Source: DAOUJW01 sp965218945
Lineage (GTDB): Bacteria > Chloroflexota > Dehalococcoidia > Lucifugimonadales > UBA2985
DNA length: 64,000 nt
NCBI GenBank assembly: GCA_965218945.1
Contig: OZ244718.1
Span: 620,001 to 684,000, forward strand
Direction of reading: 5' to 3'
Shown in pieces: positions 1 to 7,929 of this stretch (within the stretch, counting starts at the first letter, position 1; each line of letters begins with the position of its first letter). The position numbers and the translations under genes are program-made. The notes under the pieces are model-generated. The model was given only the letters and a program-made list of their open reading frames with translations. It was not told the origin of the DNA and searched no databases.

Positions 1-1916
1 GGCCTGTGGTGCTCCATGTCTCTCTTCACCTCGTGGATGCTCTCCATTTGGTCCGGAGTCTCCTGGTAGGGAAAGGCATCCTCCATCTCCTGCTGCCACG
101 GCGTATCGGGAGAGAAGGCAAACCCGTCCACCACCTCGCGAGAGGCGTAAAGGGACAGCAGCTGCTCGGCCAACTCCCTGGTGGATGCTCTGGCCCTCTC
201 CTTGGAGCGCCTCCACTCCTGAGTACCCAAGCGCGTGAGTGAAGGTACGCGCTCTCCGGAGGCCACGTACGGAGCTACCCTGTCCAGCTGGTCTGTGGGC
301 ACGTACAGCTTGTCTCCCGCAGCGTACTCCAGGACCAGGTACTCCTTCTCCGATTCCTCTCCCCCCATGTGGCGCGTCCCGACGAAGCGCCCGATGCCGT
401 GCTCCATGTGCACCAGGTAGCTGCCGGGCTCCAGCTCCGACAGCGAGGCCACACGCGGGGCCTGCGCTCGCCTTCGCAGAGGACGCTCCTTTGTCCGTCC
501 CATTATCTCAGCGTCGGTCAGCAGATGGAGGGTCGAGTCACCCAGGGGCAGGCTCCAGCCCTCGGCCAGGGAGTCCCTGATCAGGGTTGCGGAACCTTTT
601 CCCGGTTCTCCCTGAGCTCCTACGTCCCCATCTACAGCAACGTCCAATCCCTTGAATACCTCGGCCAGTCGGGAGGCATGGTGGGACACCAGGACAACCC
701 GGTCCCCGTTCTGTCTCCAGCCGCGAACGTCCTCAGCCAGGGTGTCCAGGCGTCCCCTGTAGCCGTCGTGGGAAAAGAAACCAAGCTCGTGTCCGGCCGT
801 CTCTCCGGTGGTCTCCGCCTGCGTCCAGGGCGCCGTATCGAGCCGTCTTGGCGCTGTCGACAACCGACCGTACAACTCCTCCCAGGGTAAATGGAGGGAT
901 GGGAAGTTTCGAGGCACTTCGCCTCTATCCTCCTTGGTGATCCTCAAATCTATGGACTTTGCCTCCTGTCTCAGGCCCTCGTCCTCCACGTGCCCCGGTC
1001 TCTCCACAACTATCAGCGCTTCAGGGTCGAGGAAATCCAGAACGGACCCGCGGCAGAAGAATCCCTGGTAAAACCCGGGATCCTCAAGAGCGTGGCCCGA
1101 CAACAGCAGGGACATCTCCTCCTGAATACGGTCCCTTGTCGGAGGCGCGCAGTTGGACATGTCCAGTCGGTCGTAAAGCTCCTCCACTTCTCCACGGGGG
1201 ATGAGGTGAGGCAGCGCCTCCTGGCAGGGCAGGATAAGCGTCTCCTGCACCGACTCCACTGAGCGTTGGGAGGCCGGATCGAACAGACGGATGCTCTCGA
1301 CGGTGTCACCCCAGAGCTCGATTCGTGCGGGAAGCTCCGACCCGGGCGAGAAGACATCGACGATCCCGCCCCGCCTGCTTGCAGTGCCGGGGATCTCAAC
1401 GGTGCGCTCCAAGCGGTAGCCCATCGTCTGCCAGCGATTCAGCAGCGTATTCAGATCAACGCGCTGACCAACGGCGATCCGGTGCCGCGATGACTCAAAG
1501 GCGCTCCTCTCAAGCGTCTTCTGGGTTACAGCGGCCACTGACGCTACTACTATTGGCGGCAGCGATGACTCCCCCTTGGGTCTCGTAATGGCATCCAGAG
1601 TCCTGATACGTCCGTGGGTTGAAGCGTCGTCGGCCATCAATCTCTCGAAGGGCAGGGTCTCACCCTCCGGGAACTGGTATGCCTCTCCATCTTCTCCACA
1701 CCACACCAGGAGGTCGGAGTGCACCTGGCGCGCCCTCTCAGGACGCGCCACCAGCACAAGGATGGGGACACTCAAGCCCTCTCTCAGGGCCCCGGCGCAG
1801 AAGGGGAGGGCGGAGTTCGGGAGTACCGCCTGGCCCTTGCCATGCCTCAGTCGAAGCGCGTCCAGAAGGCCCAGGTACTCAGGGCTGCGGGAAAGCAGAG
1901 GAAACAGCTCTCTAAT
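1..1916 (-). CDS. mfd: Transcription-repair coupling factor Mfd, N-terminal part (cut by window edge)
   Basis: About 638 residues of an SF2 translocase that removes stalled RNA polymerase from damaged DNA and recruits UvrA. The C-terminal half lies beyond the left edge. Seen: a UvrB-like N-terminal region (SPEYLGLLDALR near the start), the RNA-polymerase-interacting domain (SYLVHMEHGIGRFVG, then EYLVLEYAAGDKLYVPTDQL) and the entry to the translocase core (FPYQETPDQMESIHEVKRDM) just before the edge. The reading frame has a TGA six bases before an ATT codon at 1916. AAGGAG lies 4 nt upstream of that ATT, and no ATG, GTG or TTG occurs in frame until well inside the conserved N-terminus. AUU, or a nearby CUG, is therefore the likely start. 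The gene follows a small lysine-rich ORF on the same strand, which ends 13 nt upstream. Identity is secure; the start is an inference. Confidence 0.93.
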   Translation of the reverse strand, partial: MRELFPLLSRSPEYLGLLDALRLRHGKGQAVLPNSALPFCAGALREGLSVPILVLVARPERARQVHSDLLVWCGEDGEAYQFPEGETLPFERLMADDASTHGRIRTLDAITRPKGESSLPPIVVASVAAVTQKTLERSAFESSRHRIAVGQRVDLNTLLNRWQTMGYRLERTVEIPGTASRRGGIVDVFSPGSELPARIELWGDTVESIRLFDPASQRSVESVQETLILPCQEALPHLIPRGEVEELYDRLDMSNCAPPTRDRIQEEMSLLLSGHALEDPGFYQGFFCRGSVLDFLDPEALIVVERPGHVEDEGLRQEAKSIDLRITKEDRGEVPRNFPSLHLPWEELYGRLSTAPRRLDTAPWTQAETTGETAGHELGFFSHDGYRGRLDTLAEDVRGWRQNGDRVVLVSHHASRLAEVFKGLDVAVDGDVGAQGEPGKGSATLIRDSLAEGWSLPLGDSTLHLLTDAEIMGRTKERPLRRRAQAPRVASLSELEPGSYLVHMEHGIGRFVGTRHMGGEESEKEYLVLEYAAGDKLYVPTDQLDRVAPYVASGERVPSLTRLGTQEWRRSKERARASTRELAEQLLSLYASREVVDGFAFSPDTPWQQEMEDAFPYQETPDQMESIHEVKRDMEHHR

Positions 1917-1929
1917 TTCTCTCCTTCAC

Positions 1930-2073
1930 TTAAGAGGCCCGGCCTCTCCAGTCCAGGTATCTTTGTGCATTAGCCTCAGAGACCTTCTGCGCCGCGTCCG
2001 TCTTCTTGCTCACCGAACGCTTCTGACTTTTCTTGGGAGCTTTGGCCTTCTTCTTTGGCTTTTTCTTGCTCAC
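1930..2073 (-). CDS. Small lysine-rich basic protein (47 aa), unknown function
   Basis: GTG start with an AGGAGAGG ribosome-binding site 7 nt upstream. The product begins SKKKPKKKAKAPKKSQKR and ends RYLDWRGRAS. The first half is almost entirely Lys, Pro, Ala and Ser, like a histone-tail or nucleic-acid-binding segment; the end is less biased. It stops 13 nt before the apparent mfd start on the same strand, so it is probably co-transcribed and may be translationally coupled to mfd. I recognise no family. The strong ribosome-binding site and placement argue for a real gene, but so short a frame could be spurious. Confidence 0.5.
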   Translation of the reverse strand: MSKKKPKKKAKAPKKSQKRSVSKKTDAAQKVSEANAQRYLDWRGRAS

Positions 2074-2261
2074 TGCTCAACCTCTCCTCACTTGGCTTGG
2101 GTAAACACTGAAGTCAGGATATCCAGCTATTGGATTGACGAAACGCTCCAACGCCTAAATGGGCTAGCGGATGAGTCGCTAGCCCTTATCGGATTCTAGC
2201 ACGGCTTCCACATCTCTTCAACTGCACATCCATAGTGCTATGATTTCGTAGAGCAATTGCA

Positions 2262-2267
2262 TATAAT
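2262..2267 (+). promoter_or_regulatory. Probable -10 element for prfA
   Basis: A perfect TATAAT lies about 46 nt upstream of the prfA ATG. No good -35 match sits 16 to 18 nt upstream of it, so only the -10 is supported. Confidence 0.35.
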
Positions 2268-2312
2268 ACGGCAAGTGGCCCGATACTAAGTGTATCTTGG
2301 TTAGTGATTGCT

Positions 2313-3383
2313 ATGTTCGATAGACTGGAAACTCTAAGGCAACACTTCGAGGAGATAGAAGAGACGCTGGCTCGTCCGGAGGTGGCAACAGACCACGGGC
2401 GGGTTCAGACCCTTGCAAAGGAACGCGCCTCTATAGAGTCCCTTGTGTTCCTCTATGAAGAGTACCGGGATGTAGCACAGCAGGCGGAGGACACGCGTAC
2501 GGTCCTGCTTGAGACCTCTGAGGAGGACATCAAGGAGATGGCCCAGGAAGAGCTTGAGGCCCTCCAGGAGAGGAGAGAACACCTGGAGTACAGGCTTCGC
2601 CTTGCGCTGCTCCCAAAGGACCCTAACGACGAAAGGGACGTCATTGTGGAGGTGAGAGCCGGCACAGGAGGCGAGGAGGCCGCCCTCTTCGCCGCGGAGT
2701 TGTACCGTATGTACGCTCGCTACGCCCAGGACAAGGGGTGGGATGTTGACGTCATAGACTCGAATCCAACGGGAATCGGAGGGTTCAAGGAGATTGTGTT
2801 CGAGGTGAAGGGCAAGAGCGCTTTCAGTCGTCTCAAGTACGAGAGGGGAGCCCACCGTGTTCAGAGAGTCCCCAGCACTGAGGCGGGAGGCCGCATACAC
2901 ACCTCCGCAGCTACTGTAGCCGTTCTCCCGGAGGCCGAGGAGGTGGAGTTGGACGTCGACCCAGGCGACCTGCGTATCGACATATTCCACTCCAGTGGCC
3001 ACGGAGGGCAGAACGTTCAGAAGGTGGCGACGGCGGTCCGGATTACCCACACGCCTACCGGAATCGCGGCCGTTTGCCAAGACGAGCGCTCTCAACTCAA
3101 GAACCGGCAGCGGGCAATGGCCGTGCTGCGGGCGCGCTTGCTGGACAGAGAGATGAACCGCCAGCAGGAGGAGGAAGCTGCTTCCCGCCGCTCCCAGGTT
3201 GGCTCAGGAGACCGGTCCGAGAAGATGCGCACTTACAACTTCCCGCAGAACCGCGTCACAGATCACCGCATAGGCGTAACGAGCCATAATCTGGACCGCA
3301 TTCTCCAAGGTGATCTGGACGAGTTCATAGATGCCGTGGCAAGCCAGGAGCAAGCCAAACTACTTGAAGGGGACTTCCGTTGA
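2313..3383 (+). CDS. prfA: Peptide chain release factor 1
   Basis: Recognises UAA and UAG stop codons and triggers release of the nascent peptide. 356 residues from the chosen ATG (MFDRLETL), the normal RF1 length; a GTG nine bases upstream is also in frame but less likely. Domain 2 carries RVPSTE, so the codon-recognition tripeptide is P-S-T at residues 187-189 (RF1 type PxT, not the RF2 SPF). The GGQ hydrolysis motif is at 231-233 in SSGHGGQNVQK. The gene overlaps prmC, whose product methylates this GGQ glutamine, by four bases, the usual prfA-prmC pairing with translational coupling. Confidence 0.97.
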   Translation: MFDRLETLRQHFEEIEETLARPEVATDHGRVQTLAKERASIESLVFLYEEYRDVAQQAEDTRTVLLETSEEDIKEMAQEELEALQERREHLEYRLRLALLPKDPNDERDVIVEVRAGTGGEEAALFAAELYRMYARYAQDKGWDVDVIDSNPTGIGGFKEIVFEVKGKSAFSRLKYERGAHRVQRVPSTEAGGRIHTSAATVAVLPEAEEVELDVDPGDLRIDIFHSSGHGGQNVQKVATAVRITHTPTGIAAVCQDERSQLKNRQRAMAVLRARLLDREMNRQQEEEAASRRSQVGSGDRSEKMRTYNFPQNRVTDHRIGVTSHNLDRILQGDLDEFIDAVASQEQAKLLEGDFR

Positions 3384-4231
3384 CCCTGCGGCAGCTTCTT
3401 GAAGATACCCGCTTATCCCTGGCGTCTCACGAAGTGGATGAGGCGACCCTGGAGGCGGACCTAATGCTTATGAAAGCTCTGGACATGGACAGGCCTCGCC
3501 TGTACGCATCTCCCGAAAGGGTAACAACCCCTGAAGAGAGGGAAGTCGTGTCACGAGACGTGGCCCGGCGTCTGGCCGGAGACCCCTGGCCGTACATCAG
3601 TGGGCATCGGGAGTTCTACGGGATGGATATGGCGGTTGGCCCCGGCGTCTTCATCCCTCGTCCTGAGACGGAGCTGCTGGTGGATCTGGCGCTAGAGGTT
3701 GCCAATGCGTTCCCGTCAGACCGTCAATTGCGCATAGCCGACGTTTGCACCGGCAGCGGCGCCATCGCGGTCGCGCTTGCTGCGCGCCTGCCTCAGGCAA
3801 CAGTCTACGCTACGGACATAGCAGCGTTTGCCCTGGAGGCGACCCGCCTCAACAGCGAGCGGTATGGTCTGCAGGACAGGCTGGTCCTGGGTATGGGAAA
3901 CCTGCTGGAACCTGTGCCGGCGCAGGTGGACATTGTGGTGAGCAACCCACCCTACATTCCAAGGAAGGATATTCCTCACCTGGAGAGGGAGGTCTTAGCA
4001 GAACCTTTGGAAGCCCTGGATGGCGGCGAGGACGGCCTTGATATGGTAAAAGCCCTGATAATCCAGGCCCTGGCAAAGCTACGCAGACCCGGGGCGCTTA
4101 TTGTGGAGATATCCCCGGTCCAGGCAAGCGAAGTCCTGCACTTGGCCCAGTCCACATTCCCACAGGCTGAGTGTTCTATACACAAGGATTTGGCAGGGAG
4201 GGAGCGAGCCCTGCTGGCCAAGGTGCCCTGA
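3380..4231 (+). CDS. prmC: Release factor glutamine methyltransferase PrmC (HemK)
   Basis: Uses S-adenosylmethionine to N5-methylate the glutamine of the GGQ motif in release factors. 283 residues: a helical N-terminal domain (to about 85), then a Rossmann methyltransferase with motif I DVCTGSGAIA (121-130) and the glutamine-binding NPPY at 189-192. It starts at TTG inside the last codons of prfA (TTGA overlap). The end is well defined, followed by a gap of about 210 bp before the next gene. Confidence 0.96.
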   Translation: MTLRQLLEDTRLSLASHEVDEATLEADLMLMKALDMDRPRLYASPERVTTPEEREVVSRDVARRLAGDPWPYISGHREFYGMDMAVGPGVFIPRPETELLVDLALEVANAFPSDRQLRIADVCTGSGAIAVALAARLPQATVYATDIAAFALEATRLNSERYGLQDRLVLGMGNLLEPVPAQVDIVVSNPPYIPRKDIPHLEREVLAEPLEALDGGEDGLDMVKALIIQALAKLRRPGALIVEISPVQASEVLHLAQSTFPQAECSIHKDLAGRERALLAKVP

Positions 4232-4441
4232 TACTGTTGTTGACCCTCTTATAAAGAGGTGTTAACAGGACCTTAATATACCCGTATACTTAGGGCAGAT
4301 TGACTGAGAGTTGGCGTTAGGCTATCATCTATTGAGACTAGGCGGCAGGCTCGTTGATATCCTGTAGTTGGGAAACGAGTGAGGACGCGGGATAGCGCCA
4401 AGCAACGTAGTCTGAATAACGGGACCGGGGGGACTAGTAGT

Positions 4442-5290
4442 ATGAATGACGAGAGCAAGACGACGTCGGGGAGTGAGAACGAAGAGTTCTCTTTTGCAAC
4501 CTTCGCAAACACTCCTTTCTATCAGGCCGTCAACGCTAATCTTGTGGACCTCTCCCAAGTACGGCCGGGCCAGAGGGTTGTAGACTTGGCCTGCGGCACG
4601 GGCGGAGTTACAAAGATAATCTCGGAAAGACTACGCGGGGCCAAGGAGAGCCTGGTCATAGGCGTGGACTTCTCGGCTTCGGCCTTGAAGCAAGCCAGGG
4701 CGGACTTTGAGAACGCCAAGGCATCAATGGTGGAGTTCATTCACGGCCGCGGCGAGCAGTTGTCCCAGTTGGTCAGAGACTCGGTGGATGCCGTGGTCTT
4801 CTGCAACGCCATTCACATGGTGACGGACAAGGCCAGGCTTGCCGGGGAGGTGTTTCACACCCTGGGCAGTGGCGGTGTCTTCGCCTTCAACACATCGTTC
4901 TTTGAGGGAGGCCATCCCCCTGAGTCGGAGCAGTTCTACCGCCGATGGATGATGAAGTCGATTCGCATACTCAGGTCGGAGTACGGTCTGTCTCCAAACA
5001 AGGCTGAGAAGGTGGAATCCAGGCGGCATCTATCGCCGGAGCAGTACACCCAGCTTCTGGAGTCCGTGGGATTCCAGGTGAAGGAGCAGCGCATCAACAC
5101 CGTGCAAGTGCCACTGGAGGGCTGGCTGAACATCAGCGAATTCGAGGACTGGATCAGGGGCGTCATGCCCGGCGTGCCTCTGAAAGAGGCCAGTGAAGCC
5201 CTCAAGAAGGGGGCGCGCGAAGTGTTCAAGGACATGCAGGTAACCCATATACCTCGCAACTGGCTGGAGATAGTTGCCTCCCGGCCATAG
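4442..5290 (+). CDS. Class I SAM-dependent methyltransferase, substrate unknown
   Basis: 282 residues from ATG 4442; a GTG at 4379 would add 21 residues that look non-conserved. Motif I is VVDLACGTGG (about 46-55), followed by an acidic residue ending strand 2 (VIGVDFSA) and the later strand DAVVFCNAIHMV. This is the UbiE/type-11 fold that methylates small molecules or quinones. The mid-section (SEYGLSPNKAEKVESRRHLSPEQYTQLLESVGF) is typical of small-molecule methyltransferases. It stands alone between prmC and a PHP protein, so context gives no substrate. Confidence 0.8.
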   Translation: MNDESKTTSGSENEEFSFATFANTPFYQAVNANLVDLSQVRPGQRVVDLACGTGGVTKIISERLRGAKESLVIGVDFSASALKQARADFENAKASMVEFIHGRGEQLSQLVRDSVDAVVFCNAIHMVTDKARLAGEVFHTLGSGGVFAFNTSFFEGGHPPESEQFYRRWMMKSIRILRSEYGLSPNKAEKVESRRHLSPEQYTQLLESVGFQVKEQRINTVQVPLEGWLNISEFEDWIRGVMPGVPLKEASEALKKGAREVFKDMQVTHIPRNWLEIVASRP

Positions 5291-5305
5291 CGCCAGGCAC
5301 AACAC

Positions 5306-5392
5306 CTCAAAGGCTTTCGATCCTGCTTTCGCAGGAATGACGTAGAAGAGCGCTCTTGGAGACGGCATCGATTTCTTCAAGGGTCTCATAGA
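5306..5392. repeat. Degenerate fragment of the dispersed palindrome/MITE family
   Basis: Contains CCTGCTTTCGCAGG with flanking GAATGA and ends near TTCAAGGGTCTC, the same end sequence as the 196-bp element at 56638-56833. The middle is scrambled, so this is at best a decayed copy. Confidence 0.4.
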
Positions 5393-5497
5393 GCGGGGGA
5401 AGGTTGGGACGGGGGTGTACGGGGCGGCGCAATAAGAGCTGTGCAGCAGACCCCCACGCCGCTACGTCTGGCGCGACACTAACCCACGGAGCAATCG

Positions 5498-6178
5498 TTG
5501 ATTTACGATTTTCACACCCACACCTTTCTCAGCGACGGAGTGCTTTCTCCCATCGAACTCATCCGCAGAGCGTACGTCCGGGGATACGGAGTCATAGCGG
5601 TCACGGATCACGTGGGGTTGGAAGAACAGGAGAGGGTCATTAAGACCCTGGTAGGGGAGTGCCGCAGAGCCTCGGAGGAGTGGGACATTCTGGCCATTCC
5701 CGGTGTTGAGATAACCCACGTCCCCAAGAATCTTATCGCAGAGGCGGCCCAGCGGGCCAAGGACCTGGGAGCGCAGATAGTGGTGGTGCACGGCGAGACA
5801 ATAGTTGAACCGGTGGAGCCCGGGAGCAACCTGGCCGCCCTCAAGTCCCCATGTGTCGATATCCTTGCTCACCCCGGCATAATAACCGAGGAGGAGGCCG
5901 CCCTGGCCGCCGAGAATGAAGTGTTCCTGGAGATATCTTCTCGACGAGGCCACTCCCTCACCAACGGCCACGTGGCCAAGGTAGGGCTGCACGGCGGGGC
6001 CAAGCTTGTGCTGGACTCCGACGCCCACGCGCCGGAAGACCTGCTCACTTCAGAGCTGGCGGTCAAGGTAGCGAGGGGCGCAGGCCTGTCCGGAGAGGAT
6101 GCCTCGGTCGTGCTGGAGAGCAACCCTCCTCACCTGCTTCAGCGCTTCGGTCTGTCTGCACCGACCTCTCACCGCTGA
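5498..6178 (+). CDS. PHP-domain metal-dependent phosphoesterase
   Basis: 226 residues from a TTG start (IYDFHTHTFLSDG). The PHP metal ligands are readable: HTH near residues 6-8, D13, TDH, GVEITH, VVHGE, AHPG and the terminal DSDAH. The family includes histidinol phosphatases and nucleotide phosphoesterases with a trinuclear metal site. Since hisF and hisIE lie elsewhere in this window a histidinol-phosphatase role is possible, but the sequence does not decide it. Cytoplasmic, no signal peptide. Confidence 0.82.
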   Translation: MIYDFHTHTFLSDGVLSPIELIRRAYVRGYGVIAVTDHVGLEEQERVIKTLVGECRRASEEWDILAIPGVEITHVPKNLIAEAAQRAKDLGAQIVVVHGETIVEPVEPGSNLAALKSPCVDILAHPGIITEEEAALAAENEVFLEISSRRGHSLTNGHVAKVGLHGGAKLVLDSDAHAPEDLLTSELAVKVARGAGLSGEDASVVLESNPPHLLQRFGLSAPTSHR

Positions 6179-6271
6179 GGCGTCGCACACCTTTGCATTC
6201 TAAGCTGGACCGGGGTTGATGGATTGACCAGCGCGTCTGAATAAGCGTTTGTCTGTGTCTACAGGCAGGCC

Positions 6272-6412
6272 TTAGCCCTTGCCTATCCGGAACATCTTGG
6301 TGCTGCAAACCGGGCATGTGCCCTGTGTGGCAGGGCGACCGTTCTTGAGGGTAACCTGCTGCGGAGAGCTAATCTCCCGCTTGGCTCTGCACTTAAAACA
6401 GTAGGCCTCCAT
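6272..6412 (-). CDS. DUF5679 zinc-ribbon mini-protein (46 aa)
   Basis: Starts MEAYCFKCRAKREIS and contains NGRPATQGTCPVCSTKMFRIGKG. Two CxxC pairs (YCFKC and TCPVC) form a probable zinc ribbon. The pattern matches DUF5679, a family I associate with Chloroflexota and a few relatives; its function is unknown, with a nucleic-acid or ribosome link only a guess. It stands alone on the minus strand, downstream of truB in the direction of transcription. Confidence 0.8.
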   Translation of the reverse strand: MEAYCFKCRAKREISSPQQVTLKNGRPATQGTCPVCSTKMFRIGKG

Positions 6413-6595
6413 TAACACACCTCCCTCAGGCTCCAAGTAGCTAGGGGAGACAATATATGCTCACATTAGGGTTGTCAACCCTAGACATGCATCTACCACA
6501 GAGGAAAATGGACTGTCGCAGATAGGTCTAAGTATTGCAGGAGCTTCTCCTATGACAGGCATCCGACAAGAGACCGGCAGGCCATGCCGGGGCGC

Positions 6596-7513
6596 CTATT
6601 CGGACGAGGTGCGGAGGTTGAAGACCTTCTGTGCGCTCCAGAGTCCCTTTACCCTGCCCGGTCGGAGGAGCGCTATGAAGTCGCCTTCAACCGAGTAGAG
6701 GCGGTACATGTCAGTTGAGGAGGCGTTCCTGGTAGGCATTCCCAGATACACTCCCTGTCCTCTCCGGACGGCCTCCTCTTTCTCACGCTGCACCACGGCG
6801 GCCTTCAGATTGGACAGGGGGAAGTCCACCGGAAACACTAGGGACGTCCATGAACCGCTTTCGCACGCCTCCTCCATCTCCGGCATGGAAGCTGAGTTAG
6901 CGATATTGAAGGGACCTGTGCGAAGGCGCACGAGCTCCTTCAGGTGTGCGCCGCATCCCAGGGCCGCGCCGAGGTCGTGCGCAAGGGAGCGAACGTACAT
7001 CCCGCGGCCGCACTCGACCTCAACCTCCACATCAGGGGGCCGCCAATCGGTGATCTCGGACTTGTAGATCTCCACCTCTCTGGGTTCCCTCACCACCTCT
7101 TTCCCGGCCCTGGCGAGATTGTACAGTCTCTCGCCGTCCCGCTTCAGGGCGCTGTACATTGGAGGCACCTGCAGGAACACCCCGCGGAAGGCCTCCATCT
7201 CTCTCTCAATGTCCTCGTAGGTGACGTGTGAGGGGTTGTTCGTTGCAGTAATCTGGCCCTGGGAGTCGTAGGTGTCGGTGGATACTCCAAGCTGGATGAC
7301 GGCCTTGTATACCTTGAGGCTGTCCACCAGATACTCCATAATTCGGGTGGCCTGTCCTAAGCAGATTGGCAGCACACCGGTGGCCTGGGGATCCAGGGTG
7401 CCGGCGTGGCCTACCCTTTTCTGGCGAGTGAGGCGCTTGACGCGGCGCACCACCTCCATTGAGGTCCACTCAAGGGGCTTTGAGATGCTGATAATGCCGG
7501 TTATCTCGCTCAT
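6596..7513 (-). CDS. truB: tRNA pseudouridine(55) synthase TruB
   Basis: Isomerises U55 of the tRNA T-arm to pseudouridine. 305 residues. The N-terminal signature GIISISKPLEWTSMEVV and the catalytic motif GHAGTLDPQATGVLP (Asp near residue 41) are intact, and the C-terminal part resembles a PUA-like domain. Its ATG shares one base with the rbfA stop codon (TGATG), so it is translationally coupled as the last gene of the nusA operon. Confidence 0.96.
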   Translation of the reverse strand: MSEITGIISISKPLEWTSMEVVRRVKRLTRQKRVGHAGTLDPQATGVLPICLGQATRIMEYLVDSLKVYKAVIQLGVSTDTYDSQGQITATNNPSHVTYEDIEREMEAFRGVFLQVPPMYSALKRDGERLYNLARAGKEVVREPREVEIYKSEITDWRPPDVEVEVECGRGMYVRSLAHDLGAALGCGAHLKELVRLRTGPFNIANSASMPEMEEACESGSWTSLVFPVDFPLSNLKAAVVQREKEEAVRRGQGVYLGMPTRNASSTDMYRLYSVEGDFIALLRPGRVKGLWSAQKVFNLRTSSE

Positions 7514-7878
7514 CAACTGCCGTCCACGTCCGAGTCCTCGGAGCGCACTTCGCTGATGCGCTGGAGGAGGTACGTACCCTTCTCTATGGAGTCGTCCGGC
7601 ACAAAGCTCAGGAAAGGAACGCTCTTTAGCGAAAGCCGCGCCGCCAGCTCCCGGTGCAGGAAACCCGAGGCGGCGTTGAGGGCTTCCACGGCAGCTTTTG
7701 CCTCCTGAGAGCTGCCCAAAACGCTGGTAAACACCTTGGCGCGTTTCAGGTCCCTGGACACGCCTACTTCAGTAATTGTGATCATAGGAGTCAGTCTGGG
7801 GTCTTTCATCTCCAGAGCTATAATTTCGCTCAGCTTTTGGCGCAAGAGAACGTTAACCTTCTCGGTTCTTCTGGACAT
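7513..7878 (-). CDS. rbfA: Ribosome-binding factor A
   Basis: 121 residues; a single KH-like domain protein that binds immature 30S subunits near the 5' end of 16S rRNA. Recognisable features are the N-terminal KVNVLLRQKLSEIIALEMKDPRL, the ITEVGVSRDLKRAKVFTSVLG strand-helix unit, and FLHRELAARLSLKSVPFLSFVPDDSIEKG. It lies between infB and truB, its conserved place, and overlaps truB by one base. Confidence 0.95.
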   Translation of the reverse strand: MSRRTEKVNVLLRQKLSEIIALEMKDPRLTPMITITEVGVSRDLKRAKVFTSVLGSSQEAKAAVEALNAASGFLHRELAARLSLKSVPFLSFVPDDSIEKGTYLLQRISEVRSEDSDVDGS

Positions 7879-7929
7879 GGCTAACCCCTTAGTGGTTTAG
7901 GTGTACCGGAGGAATATGCAGGGGCTTGT

